Source of the DNA: a bacterium
GTDB taxonomy: Bacteria > Actinomycetota > Actinomycetes > Actinomycetales > Actinomycetaceae
Reading direction: 5' to 3'
Length of the DNA stretch: 5,218 bases
Assembly: GCA_030544165.1 (NCBI GenBank)
Contig: JAUNRP010000150.1
Coordinates: 1-5,218 of the forward strand
The translations under genes were made by a program, and so were the position numbers. The notes beneath the pieces were generated by a model. That model was not told where the DNA came from and did not search any database. It saw only the letters and a program-made list of their open reading frames with translations. Shown piece by piece: positions 1 through 4,314 of this stretch (positions are counted from its first letter, which is position 1; every line of letters starts with the position of its first letter).

Positions 1-972
1 GGTCCACGCCGCCGCCAGGAACTCCTGCGTGGTGGCGTTCAGGTCCTCCGCACGGCGCCGGATCCGCTCCGGATCCGCGAGCATCACCAGCGCATCGTCC
101 GGTACGAGGTCCAGCACGGACTCCATCCCGTCCATCAACGCCGGGGTGAGGGCCTCCATGCCCTCCACGGCAATTCCCTGGGACACCCGCTCCAGCATGT
201 CCGCCGCGCCGGGGAGCTGGGGCTGCAGCGCCCTCGCGCGCTCGCGCACCTCGTCCGTCAGCAGCAACTCGCGCGCCGGCGGCGCCCACACCCGGTCCGA
301 GGCCTCCAGCGAACGCTGGTCCGCCACCGAGAACGTGCGGATCTCCTCCACCTCGTCCCCGAAGAACTCGATCCTGCTCGGGAACGGATCCGTGGGCGGG
401 AACACGTCCAGCAGCCCGCCGCGCACCGCGAACTCACCGCGCCGCTCCACCATGTCCACCCGCGTGTACGCCGCCGCCACCAGCGAGGCCGCGAGCTCCT
501 CCATGTCCACCGTGTCCCCCACGCGCACCGCCACGGGCTCCAGGTCCCCGAGCCCTCGGGCGAACGGCTGCAGCAGGGCCCGCACCGGGATCACGATCAC
601 CCGGGGCGCCGCCGTTCGCGGATCCGAGGCGTCCGGGTGCGCGAGCCGCCGCAGCACCGCGAGCCGCGTGGCCACCGTGTCCGGGCGCGGACTCAGCCGC
701 TCGTGCGGCAGCGTCTCCCACGCCGGGAACACCGCCACGGCATGCGGGTACGCGGGCAGGTAGGACCGAATCGCTCCGGCCGCCTGTTCCGCGTCCCGTC
801 CTGATGCGGTCACGACGACGATCGGTCGCCTCTCGCTCGCGGCCGCCACCAGGGCCGGGCGCACCCCCGCAGAGGCGGTGACGGTGAGCATGCCGCGCTC
901 CCCCACCCGCTCTGTGGCGGCGGTGAAGCCGGGATCGGCGGCGAGCAGGGGCAGGAGGCCGGTGAGGTTCAC
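1..972 (-). CDS. mfd: Transcription-repair coupling factor Mfd, N-terminal part (cut by left edge)
   Basis: Mfd is an ATP-dependent DNA translocase that removes RNA polymerase stalled at lesions and recruits UvrA for nucleotide excision repair. The window holds 324 codons, starting at GTG 972-970. A good ribosome-binding site, GAAGGA (978-983 on the complement), lies 5 nt upstream of that start. The visible part is the UvrB-homology module (D1a-D2-D1b). The signature PAWETLPHERLSP surrounds W85, and RGEFAVRGGLLDVFPPTDPFPSR surrounds E180 (given in pieces: RGEFAVRGG, LLDVFPP). It is followed by FFGDEVEEIR and SVADQRSL. Near the edge, LADPERIRRRAEDL matches the usual actinobacterial Mfd sequence. 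The nucleotide-binding loop of D1a is degenerate (TASAGVRPALV), as is normal for Mfd, which does not bind ATP there. The RNAP-interaction, helicase and D7 domains lie outside the window. No frameshift or internal stop is seen. Family assignment is firm; function is inferred from the family. Confidence 0.95.
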   Translation of the reverse strand, partial: MNLTGLLPLLAADPGFTAATERVGERGMLTVTASAGVRPALVAAASERRPIVVVTASGRDAEQAAGAIRSYLPAYPHAVAVFPAWETLPHERLSPRPDTVATRLAVLRRLAHPDASDPRTAAPRVIVIPVRALLQPFARGLGDLEPVAVRVGDTVDMEELAASLVAAAYTRVDMVERRGEFAVRGGLLDVFPPTDPFPSRIEFFGDEVEEIRTFSVADQRSLEASDRVWAPPARELLLTDEVRERARALQPQLPGAADMLERVSQGIAVEGMEALTPALMDGMESVLDLVPDDALVMLADPERIRRRAEDLNATTQEFLAAAWT

Positions 973-1044
973 ACGAGTCCTTCGACAGCACGAATGCCCC
1001 GGATCCGGGTGGAGGCGGGGTGGGGCGCGGGAGCGCCGGGAACG

Positions 1045-1072
1045 AGTCTACGTGGCGGGTCCCGCGCGTCCA
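1045..1072 (-). promoter_or_regulatory. Predicted mfd promoter
   Basis: On the complement, TAGACT (1050-1045) fits the actinobacterial TAnnnT -10 box. TGGACG (1072-1067, 4 of 6 matches to TTGACA) stands 16 nt upstream. Transcription would start near 1038, giving a leader of about 65 nt before the GTG of mfd. The -35 half lies at the left end of the first 45-bp tandem repeat. This is pattern matching only, and chance matches are common in short boxes. Confidence 0.4.
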
Positions 1073-1105
1073 GCCGGGTCCCGGATCCCGGCGGGCCCGA
1101 GCGGT

Positions 1106-1111
1106 TACCCT
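1106..1111 (+). promoter_or_regulatory. Predicted distal -10 box in the first repeat copy
   Basis: TACCCT in repeat copy 1 lies exactly 45 bp upstream of the proximal box. If used, it would start transcripts near 1118, about 58 nt before the cytochrome b5 start codon. It may be an active second promoter or a silent duplicate; the sequence cannot decide. Confidence 0.35.
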
Positions 1112-1150
1112 CGTCCAACCGGGTCCCGGATCCCGGCGGGCCCGAGCAGC

Positions 1151-1156
1151 TACCCT
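1151..1156 (+). promoter_or_regulatory. Predicted proximal -10 box of the cytochrome b5 lipoprotein gene
   Basis: TACCCT fits the TAnnnT -10 consensus. Transcription would start at about 1163-1164, leaving a leader of only about 12 nt that carries the ribosome-binding site AGGAG (1166-1170) before ATG 1176. No recognisable -35 hexamer is present. The same hexamer ends the upstream repeat copy (1106-1111) and also precedes the ZIP gene (3306-3311). Confidence 0.55.
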
Positions 1157-1175
1157 CGAGGTGAGAGGAGAGAGC

Positions 1176-1493
1176 ATGAAGCGCACATTCGCAGCACTGG
1201 CCCTGGCCGGGGCACTCGCCCTGGGCGCCTGCTCCGGCTCGGCAGAGGTACCGGAGGAGACCTTCAGCATGGAGGAGGTGGCGGCCCATGCCGCCCCCGG
1301 GGACTGTTGGACCGTGGTGGAGGGAATTGTCTACGACCTCTCCGGCTACAACACCGCCCACCCCGGAGGGGCTGGGCGGATCGAGGCGATGTGCGGGATC
1401 GATGCCACGGAGGACTTCTCCTCCTTCCATGACGGCTCACGCCGTGCAGAGGCAATCCTCGCCGAACACGCGATCGGCCACCTGGAGGGGTAG
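1176..1493 (+). CDS. Cytochrome b5-like heme-binding lipoprotein
   Basis: This encodes a 105-aa secreted lipoprotein that is essentially one cytochrome b5-type heme domain. Residues 1-18 form a short signal peptide (KR followed by an Ala/Leu-rich core) ending in the lipobox LGAC, with C19 the expected lipidated residue. The protein should therefore sit on the outer face of the cytoplasmic membrane. The domain runs from about residue 28 to the end. It contains DCW (43-45), VYDLSGY (52-58) and the hallmark HPGG (62-65), with H62 as first heme ligand. The second ligand is probably H85 in FSSFH, followed by the family ending (A91, L95, IG at 100-101). C44 and C73 are extra cysteines. ATG 1176 is preferred because AGGAG lies 5 nt upstream and the signal peptide starts there. 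GTG 1161, in frame, would add only five residues. No reductase or oxidase partner is adjacent, so the electron partner is unknown. Confidence 0.88.
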   Translation: MKRTFAALALAGALALGACSGSAEVPEETFSMEEVAAHAAPGDCWTVVEGIVYDLSGYNTAHPGGAGRIEAMCGIDATEDFSSFHDGSRRAEAILAEHAIGHLEG

Positions 1494-1499
1494 CGTCCC

Positions 1500-1515
1500 C
1501 GGAGGGCTTACTCCG
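1500..1515. terminator. Possible weak bidirectional terminator hairpin
   Basis: CGGAG (1500-1504) and CTCCG (1511-1515) can pair around a 6-nt loop, in the 14-bp gap and first codons between two convergent genes. There is no T-tract on either strand. The position favours a terminator, but the 5-bp stem alone is weak evidence. Confidence 0.25.
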
Positions 1516-2056
1516 CCGGGCAGGTGATGGTCATGGCCACGGGCCAGACATCGAGTGTGGTTCCCGATTCGTCCGCCCACTCGGTGGACGTCTCCCCCTC
1601 GATCACGTACGCGCCATCCACCAGTTCGGCGTCCATCTCCGTCTGCGCCTGGTCCTTGCGCCACACGCGTTGTCCCTCGCCGCCGCCGTAGCCGATCCCG
1701 AGATCGATCACGTCCACGCCGAGGTCCGTGGACCACAGGGTGGTCCAGAACTGGCCGGGCGCGGATGCCTGGGTGATCACGATCGCCACGCGGGGCAACT
1801 CGATCTCGCACGCCACCACGGCGCCGGTCATGTCCAGTTCCTCCCCGCCGAACGATGCGGTGACGGACCCGACGTCCTCCACAGGATTGGGTTCCACCGG
1901 CTCGGGTGAGGGGGCGGGGGTGGTGGGCGCCGCCGTCGTGGGGGACTCGGTGACGGGCTCGCTGGAAGGTGAGTCACCGCCGTCGGGAATGGAGGGCGAG
2001 CAGCCGGCCAGGACGAGCGCGGCGAGGAGGGCGCTGGCGGCCAGGCGGCGGGACAT
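1508..2056 (-). CDS. Putative lipoprotein, LpqH/19-kDa-antigen-like
   Basis: This encodes a 182-aa predicted surface lipoprotein. The signal peptide (residues 1-18, MSRR then an Ala/Leu core) ends in lipobox LAGC with C19 as lipidated residue. Residues 20-62 are a low-complexity linker rich in Pro, Thr, Ser and Glu, typical of lipoproteins that hold a domain away from the membrane. The domain at about 63-182 is predicted to be beta-rich. It begins with SVTASFGG, has C83 in GAVVACEIE, ends with MTITCPAE (C179), and carries DGAYVIEGE at 147-155. Two cysteines, one near each end of such a domain, and the closing TITC strand recall the mycobacterial 19-kDa antigen (LpqH) family. This is a pattern resemblance, not a proven match, and no enzyme motif is visible. 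It is convergent with the cytochrome b5 gene (14-bp gap) and divergent from the HTH_42 gene. A -10 box six bases before the ATG suggests a leaderless mRNA. Confidence 0.8.
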   Translation of the reverse strand: MSRRLAASALLAALVLAGCSPSIPDGGDSPSSEPVTESPTTAAPTTPAPSPEPVEPNPVEDVGSVTASFGGEELDMTGAVVACEIELPRVAIVITQASAPGQFWTTLWSTDLGVDVIDLGIGYGGGEGQRVWRKDQAQTEMDAELVDGAYVIEGETSTEWADESGTTLDVWPVAMTITCPAE

Positions 2057-2062
2057 GGGGAA

Positions 2063-2068
2063 ATCCTA
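2063..2068 (-). promoter_or_regulatory. Predicted leaderless promoter -10 box of the LpqH-like gene
   Basis: On the complement, TAGGAT (2068-2063) fits TAnnnT and is followed by six bases and then the ATG (2056-2054). The expected start of transcription is the A of the start codon, giving a leaderless mRNA, which is common in actinobacteria. The same bases contain AGGA, which could instead act as a Shine-Dalgarno at a longish 8-nt spacing. Confidence 0.5.
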
Positions 2069-2078
2069 CGTGGTGGCG

Positions 2079-2091
2079 CCGGGTCGCCCGG
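2079..2091. promoter_or_regulatory. Short inverted repeat between divergent promoters
   Basis: CCGGG-TCG-CCCGG is a perfect 5-bp inverted repeat. It begins 11 bp upstream of the LpqH-like -10 box, around its -35 region, and lies between the two divergent promoters. It could be a regulator site, but G/C palindromes of this size are expected by chance in such DNA. Confidence 0.2.
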
Positions 2092-2134
2092 GGAGGCGGC
2101 GCTGCCCCCGTGGCGGAGGGCAGGCGTGCGCCGA

Positions 2135-2140
2135 TAGTCT
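2135..2140 (+). promoter_or_regulatory. Predicted -10 box of the HTH_42 gene
   Basis: TAGTCT fits TAnnnT. The expected start is A2147, giving a 19-nt leader that carries the ribosome-binding site GAAGGGAG (2153-2160), 5 nt before GTG 2166. This arrangement is the main reason for choosing that GTG as the start. Confidence 0.5.
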
Positions 2141-2165
2141 CGCCGCACGAACGAAGGGAGCCGCG

Positions 2166-3257
2166 GTGCACCACCTCTCAGCCCGGGACGCCCGGCGGAT
2201 CGCGGTCCGGGCGCAGCTGCTCGCCCTGCCGCGGCCGGGATCGATCGGAGAGGTGGCGGAGCGGCTGGCCGCGATCCAGGTGGACCTCACCACGTACGTG
2301 GCGCCGTCCGCGCACCTGGTGCTGTGGAGTCGGCTCGGTGGGGAGACGAGTCTGGACGCGATCGATGCGGCGCTCGAGTCCCGCGAGCTCGTGGAGGTGC
2401 ACGGGTTCCTGCGGCCGGCGGAGGACGTTGCGCTCTACACCGCGGAGATGGCCGCGTGGCCGCGGCCCGGACTCGAGTGGAAGGAGGCCGGTGCGCGGTG
2501 GGTGGAGGCGAACGGGCACGCGCGCGCCGCGATCCTGGAGCAGTTGCGGGTGGAGGGGCCACTCGGGGGGAAGTCGCTCGTGGCGGACTTTGCGGTGGAC
2601 TGGCGGTCCTCGGGGTGGAACAGCGGGAAGAACGTGCAGATGATGCTGGAGCGGCTCGAGGAGATGGGAGAGGTGGCGGTCTCGCACCGCGAGGGGCGGG
2701 AGCGGATGTGGGACCTGGCGCGGCGGATCTTCCCGGCGGACCCGCCGGTGCCGCTGGCCGAGGCGCTCCGGACCCGCGCGGAGCGGCTGCTGCGCGCACT
2801 GGGGATCGCCCGGATGCGGGCCGCGAAGACGCCCGGTGAGCCGAACGACGTGGGGGATGTGGGCGAGCCCGCCCGCGTGGAGGGGCTGCGGGGCACGTGG
2901 CGGGTGGACCGGGAGTTGCTGGACGCGGAGTTTGATGGGCGGACGGCCCTCCTCTCGCCCCTGGACCGGCTGATCGTGGACCGCAAGCGGATGGACGAGC
3001 TCTTCGCGTTCGACTACGCGCTCGAGATGTACAAGCCCGCCGACCAGCGCCTGTGGGGCTACTACGCCCTGCCGGTGCTGCACGGAGACCGGCTCGTGGG
3101 AAAGCTCGATGTCCAGTCAGACTTCCGTACCCAGACGCTGATGGTGCGTCAGATTCACGAGGACGAGCCATGGGCGCCGGCGGTCCGGGAGGCGGTGGAG
3201 GGGGAGTTGCGTTCGCTCGCCGGGTTCCTGGAGCTCGAGCTGGTGGCGGGCCGGTAG
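2166..3257 (+). CDS. Winged-helix (HTH_42, YcaQ/AlkZ-type) protein, putative DNA glycosylase
   Basis: This encodes 363 aa of the HTH_42 superfamily, whose studied members YcaQ/AlkX and AlkZ are DNA glycosylases that remove bulky alkyl adducts and unhook interstrand crosslinks. The N-terminus LSARDARRIAVRAQ is typical. It is followed by Q38-V39-D40 in AAIQVDLTTYVAPSAHLVLW, which sits where the family has its catalytic Q-hydrophobic-D/Q motif; the D form is the YcaQ type. A winged-helix region covers about residues 115-190 (ILEQL, GPLGGKSL, GEVAVSHREGRERMWDL). The C-terminal part has SPLDRLIVDR (from S264), LFAFDYALEMY and GYYALPVLHGDRLVG (from G298), all family hallmarks. Length is close to AlkZ. 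The frame is open far upstream, but GTG 2166 has a strong ribosome-binding site and matches the family N-terminus. Many family members have no known substrate, so the glycosylase role is inferred. It is divergent from the lipoprotein gene and followed 93 bp later by the ZIP gene. Confidence 0.87.
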   Translation: MHHLSARDARRIAVRAQLLALPRPGSIGEVAERLAAIQVDLTTYVAPSAHLVLWSRLGGETSLDAIDAALESRELVEVHGFLRPAEDVALYTAEMAAWPRPGLEWKEAGARWVEANGHARAAILEQLRVEGPLGGKSLVADFAVDWRSSGWNSGKNVQMMLERLEEMGEVAVSHREGRERMWDLARRIFPADPPVPLAEALRTRAERLLRALGIARMRAAKTPGEPNDVGDVGEPARVEGLRGTWRVDRELLDAEFDGRTALLSPLDRLIVDRKRMDELFAFDYALEMYKPADQRLWGYYALPVLHGDRLVGKLDVQSDFRTQTLMVRQIHEDEPWAPAVREAVEGELRSLAGFLELELVAGR

Positions 3258-3259
3258 CG

Positions 3260-3277
3260 CGGCCCTTCGGATGGCCG
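3260..3277 (+). terminator. Possible terminator hairpin after the HTH_42 gene
   Basis: CGGCC (3260-3264) pairs with GGCCG (3273-3277) around an 8-nt loop, starting 3 nt after the stop codon. There is no following U-tract, so this is a weak candidate. Confidence 0.3.
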
Positions 3278-3305
3278 GGTCCCACGGCGCCGCCGCTCCA
3301 CCCAC

Positions 3306-3311
3306 TACCCT
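3306..3311 (+). promoter_or_regulatory. Predicted -10 box of the ZIP transporter gene
   Basis: TACCCT, identical to the boxes before the cytochrome b5 gene, predicts a start at about 3318-3319. CCGGGTCCC (3275-3283) lies 31 bp upstream of it; the cytochrome b5 promoters have the same nonamer 32 bp upstream. There is no clear -35 hexamer. Confidence 0.5.
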
Positions 3312-3318
3312 GAAACGC

Positions 3319-3354
3319 GTGATGTTCGACGGCGGAGCGAGGGTTCTCGCATGA
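3319..3354 (+). CDS. Possible 11-codon leader ORF coupled to the ZIP gene
   Basis: GTG 3319 followed directly by ATG 3322 opens a frame encoding (V/M)MFDGGARVLA and ending at TGA 3352-3354. The stop overlaps the ZIP start codon as ATGA (3351-3354). The GTG falls at the transcription start predicted from TACCCT (3306-3311), so it could be read from a leaderless mRNA. Its last codons pass through a hairpin that covers the ZIP ribosome-binding site. The peptide is too short for coding statistics, and translation is unproven. The alternative is that this is simply a 32-nt untranslated leader. Confidence 0.35.
   Translation: MMFDGGARVLA
3337..3350 (+). promoter_or_regulatory. Hairpin covering the ZIP gene ribosome-binding site
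   Basis: GCGAG (3337-3341) and CTCGC (3346-3350) form a 5-bp stem with loop GGTT, ending on the base before ATG 3351. The best Shine-Dalgarno, GAGGG (3339-3343), lies inside the stem and loop. If the hairpin forms, it would limit initiation unless it is opened, for example by a ribosome translating the overlapping leader ORF. Confidence 0.45.
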
Positions 3355-4160
3355 TCCTCGGCCTCGTCGTGGCGCTCCTGGCGGGCCTGGCCACCGCGGT
3401 GGGCGGGGCGCTGGCCCTGCGCGGCCCCCACCCCACGCGATCGATGCTGGCGGTGGCGCTCGCGTTCGCCGCCGGGGCGATGGTGCTGATCTCGCTGGTG
3501 CAGATCATCCCGCTGGGGATCGAGCACATGGGCGCCACGGGCGCGACGGCCCGCACGGCGCTGACGGTGGTGTGGGTCTCCTTCTTCGTTGGGATCGGGA
3601 TCGTGCTCGCGATCGACCGTTTCCTCCCCGAACCGCTCAACCCCAACGAGATGGCGGGCGCTGAGGTTGACATCACCCTCGAGGACGCCCGCGTCACGCG
3701 CCACGTGATGCGCTCCGGTCTGCTGACGGCCGTGGTCCTCGGGCTCCACAACTTCCCCGAGGGGATGGCCACGTTCTTCACCACCTATCAGGACCCGCAG
3801 GTGGGAATCACGCTCGCCATCGCGATCGCGATCCACAACGTGCCGGAGGGGATCGCCGTGGCGGCGCCCATCTACGCCGCCACCGGCTCCAAGACCAAGG
3901 CCTTCTGGTGGGCCACCCTCTCCGGCCTCACCGAGCCGATGGGTGCGCTCGTGGCCGCGTTCATGGTGGGGATCGTGGTTCCCCCGCAGTTCTTCGGGGT
4001 GTTCTACGGGATGGTGGCCGGAATGATGGTCTTCCTCGCCCTGGACGAGCTCCTCCCCGGGTCCTGGCGCTACCAGACGGACAAGCACCAGACCATCTAC
4101 GGGATGCTCGGCGGGATGGCGGTGATGGCGCTCAGCCTCGTGCTGTTCGCGGCGGCGTAG
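3351..4160 (+). CDS. zupT: ZIP-family divalent metal transporter, ZupT-like
   Basis: This is a 269-aa integral membrane protein of the ZIP family. ZupT members import zinc and often iron, manganese or cobalt across the cytoplasmic membrane. About eight hydrophobic segments are visible. The central pair carries the two metal-binding signatures HNFPEG (133-138) and HNVPEG (162-167). They are 29 residues apart, the spacing expected for facing helices IV and V. E195 in LTEPMGA is another conserved acidic residue. The loop before the first signature (about 90-120) is acidic and has one histidine (H118); it is not the His-rich loop of many eukaryotic ZIPs. Length is slightly above Escherichia coli ZupT. 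ATG 3351 fits the start of helix I. The gene appears to have its own promoter, and a coupled leader ORF and a hairpin over the ribosome-binding site may control translation. No Zur-type or IdeR-type box was recognised. Metal preference cannot be told from sequence. Confidence 0.93.
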   Translation: MILGLVVALLAGLATAVGGALALRGPHPTRSMLAVALAFAAGAMVLISLVQIIPLGIEHMGATGATARTALTVVWVSFFVGIGIVLAIDRFLPEPLNPNEMAGAEVDITLEDARVTRHVMRSGLLTAVVLGLHNFPEGMATFFTTYQDPQVGITLAIAIAIHNVPEGIAVAAPIYAATGSKTKAFWWATLSGLTEPMGALVAAFMVGIVVPPQFFGVFYGMVAGMMVFLALDELLPGSWRYQTDKHQTIYGMLGGMAVMALSLVLFAAA

Positions 4161-4189
4161 GGGGGCCGCAGGACGGCGCAGGGCGGCGG

Positions 4190-4227
4190 ACCCTTACGGC
4201 GTAGGGCCACCCTTACGGTGTAGGGCT
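4190..4227. repeat. Two tandem 19-bp operator-like palindromes
   Basis: Copies 4190-4208 and 4209-4227 differ at 2 of 19 positions. Each holds a near-palindrome with a 1-bp centre: CCTTACG-G-CGTAGGG (4192-4206, 6 of 7 arm positions) and CCTTACG-G-TGTAGGG (4211-4225, 5 of 7). A single-base centre does not suit an RNA hairpin but fits a dimeric DNA-binding protein; TetR-type sites often have such TTACGG cores. The pair sits 27 bp upstream of the -10 box of the CoA-transferase gene, which is probably what it controls. The core CGGCGTAGGG also occurs at 4153-4162, across the ZIP stop codon. Confidence 0.5.
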
Positions 4228-4253
4228 CCTTCCGGCCGGTGACCGCCGCACGC

Positions 4254-4259
4254 TACCCT
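4254..4259 (+). promoter_or_regulatory. Possible -10 box of the CoA-transferase gene
   Basis: TACCCT again fits TAnnnT, with transcription expected near 4266. The hexamer lies inside DNA that already looks coding in the CoA-transferase frame, so it may be either a real promoter of a shortened gene or a chance match. Confidence 0.35.
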
Positions 4260-4314
4260 GGCCGCCGCCAGCGCGCTCGATGGTACGCGCACCCTCACCA
4301 CCACCCCCGAACTC

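Larger units (their letters stand above)
1067..1156. repeat. Two tandem 45-bp direct repeats between mfd and the cytochrome b5 gene
   Basis: Copy 1 is 1067-1111 and copy 2 is 1112-1156, with no spacer. They match at 42 of 45 positions; the differences are G1073/A1118, G1103/A1148 and T1105/C1150. Each copy begins CGTCCA, contains the small palindrome CCGGGTCCCGG and then GGATCCCGG and CGGGCCCG, and ends with TACCCT. The unit length is a multiple of three, so the plus-strand frame stays open across it, but nothing supports translation. The block looks like a promoter region duplicated in place. Confidence 0.9.

Noticed and set aside
29..763. 244-codon plus-strand frame over mfd
   Set aside because: It is a Ser/Arg-rich shadow antisense to a convincing Mfd sequence.
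1020..1175. N-terminal extension of the cytochrome b5 gene from ATG 1020
   Set aside because: The frame stays open because the repeat unit is 45 bp, but the extension would bury the signal peptide and lipobox. The ribosome-binding site and TACCCT boxes point to ATG 1176.
434..1270. Long minus-strand frame (278 codons) overlapping mfd and the repeats
   Set aside because: It is out of frame with the clearly recognisable Mfd sequence, is Arg/Gly/Pro-rich low complexity, and crosses the promoter repeats. It is a shadow of G/C-biased codons.
1728..2165. N-terminal extension of the HTH_42 gene from ATG 1728
   Set aside because: It runs antisense through the lipoprotein gene. Family similarity begins at GTG 2166, which has a strong ribosome-binding site.
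2178..3285. Large minus-strand open frames opposite the HTH_42 gene (2178-3083 and 2287-3285)
   Set aside because: Translations are Pro/Arg/His-rich low complexity with no recognisable domain, while the plus strand has a well-matched family protein.
3117..4088. 323-codon minus-strand frame opposite the ZIP gene
   Set aside because: It is a His/Arg/Glu/Gly-rich mirror of hydrophobic ZIP codons, with no ribosome-binding site or domain seen.
4161..4189. G-rich run and 10-bp near-repeats after the ZIP stop codon
   Set aside because: CGCAGG(A/G)CGG twice is too short and too simple in such G/C-rich DNA to call a repeat, and it forms no clear terminator with a T-tract.
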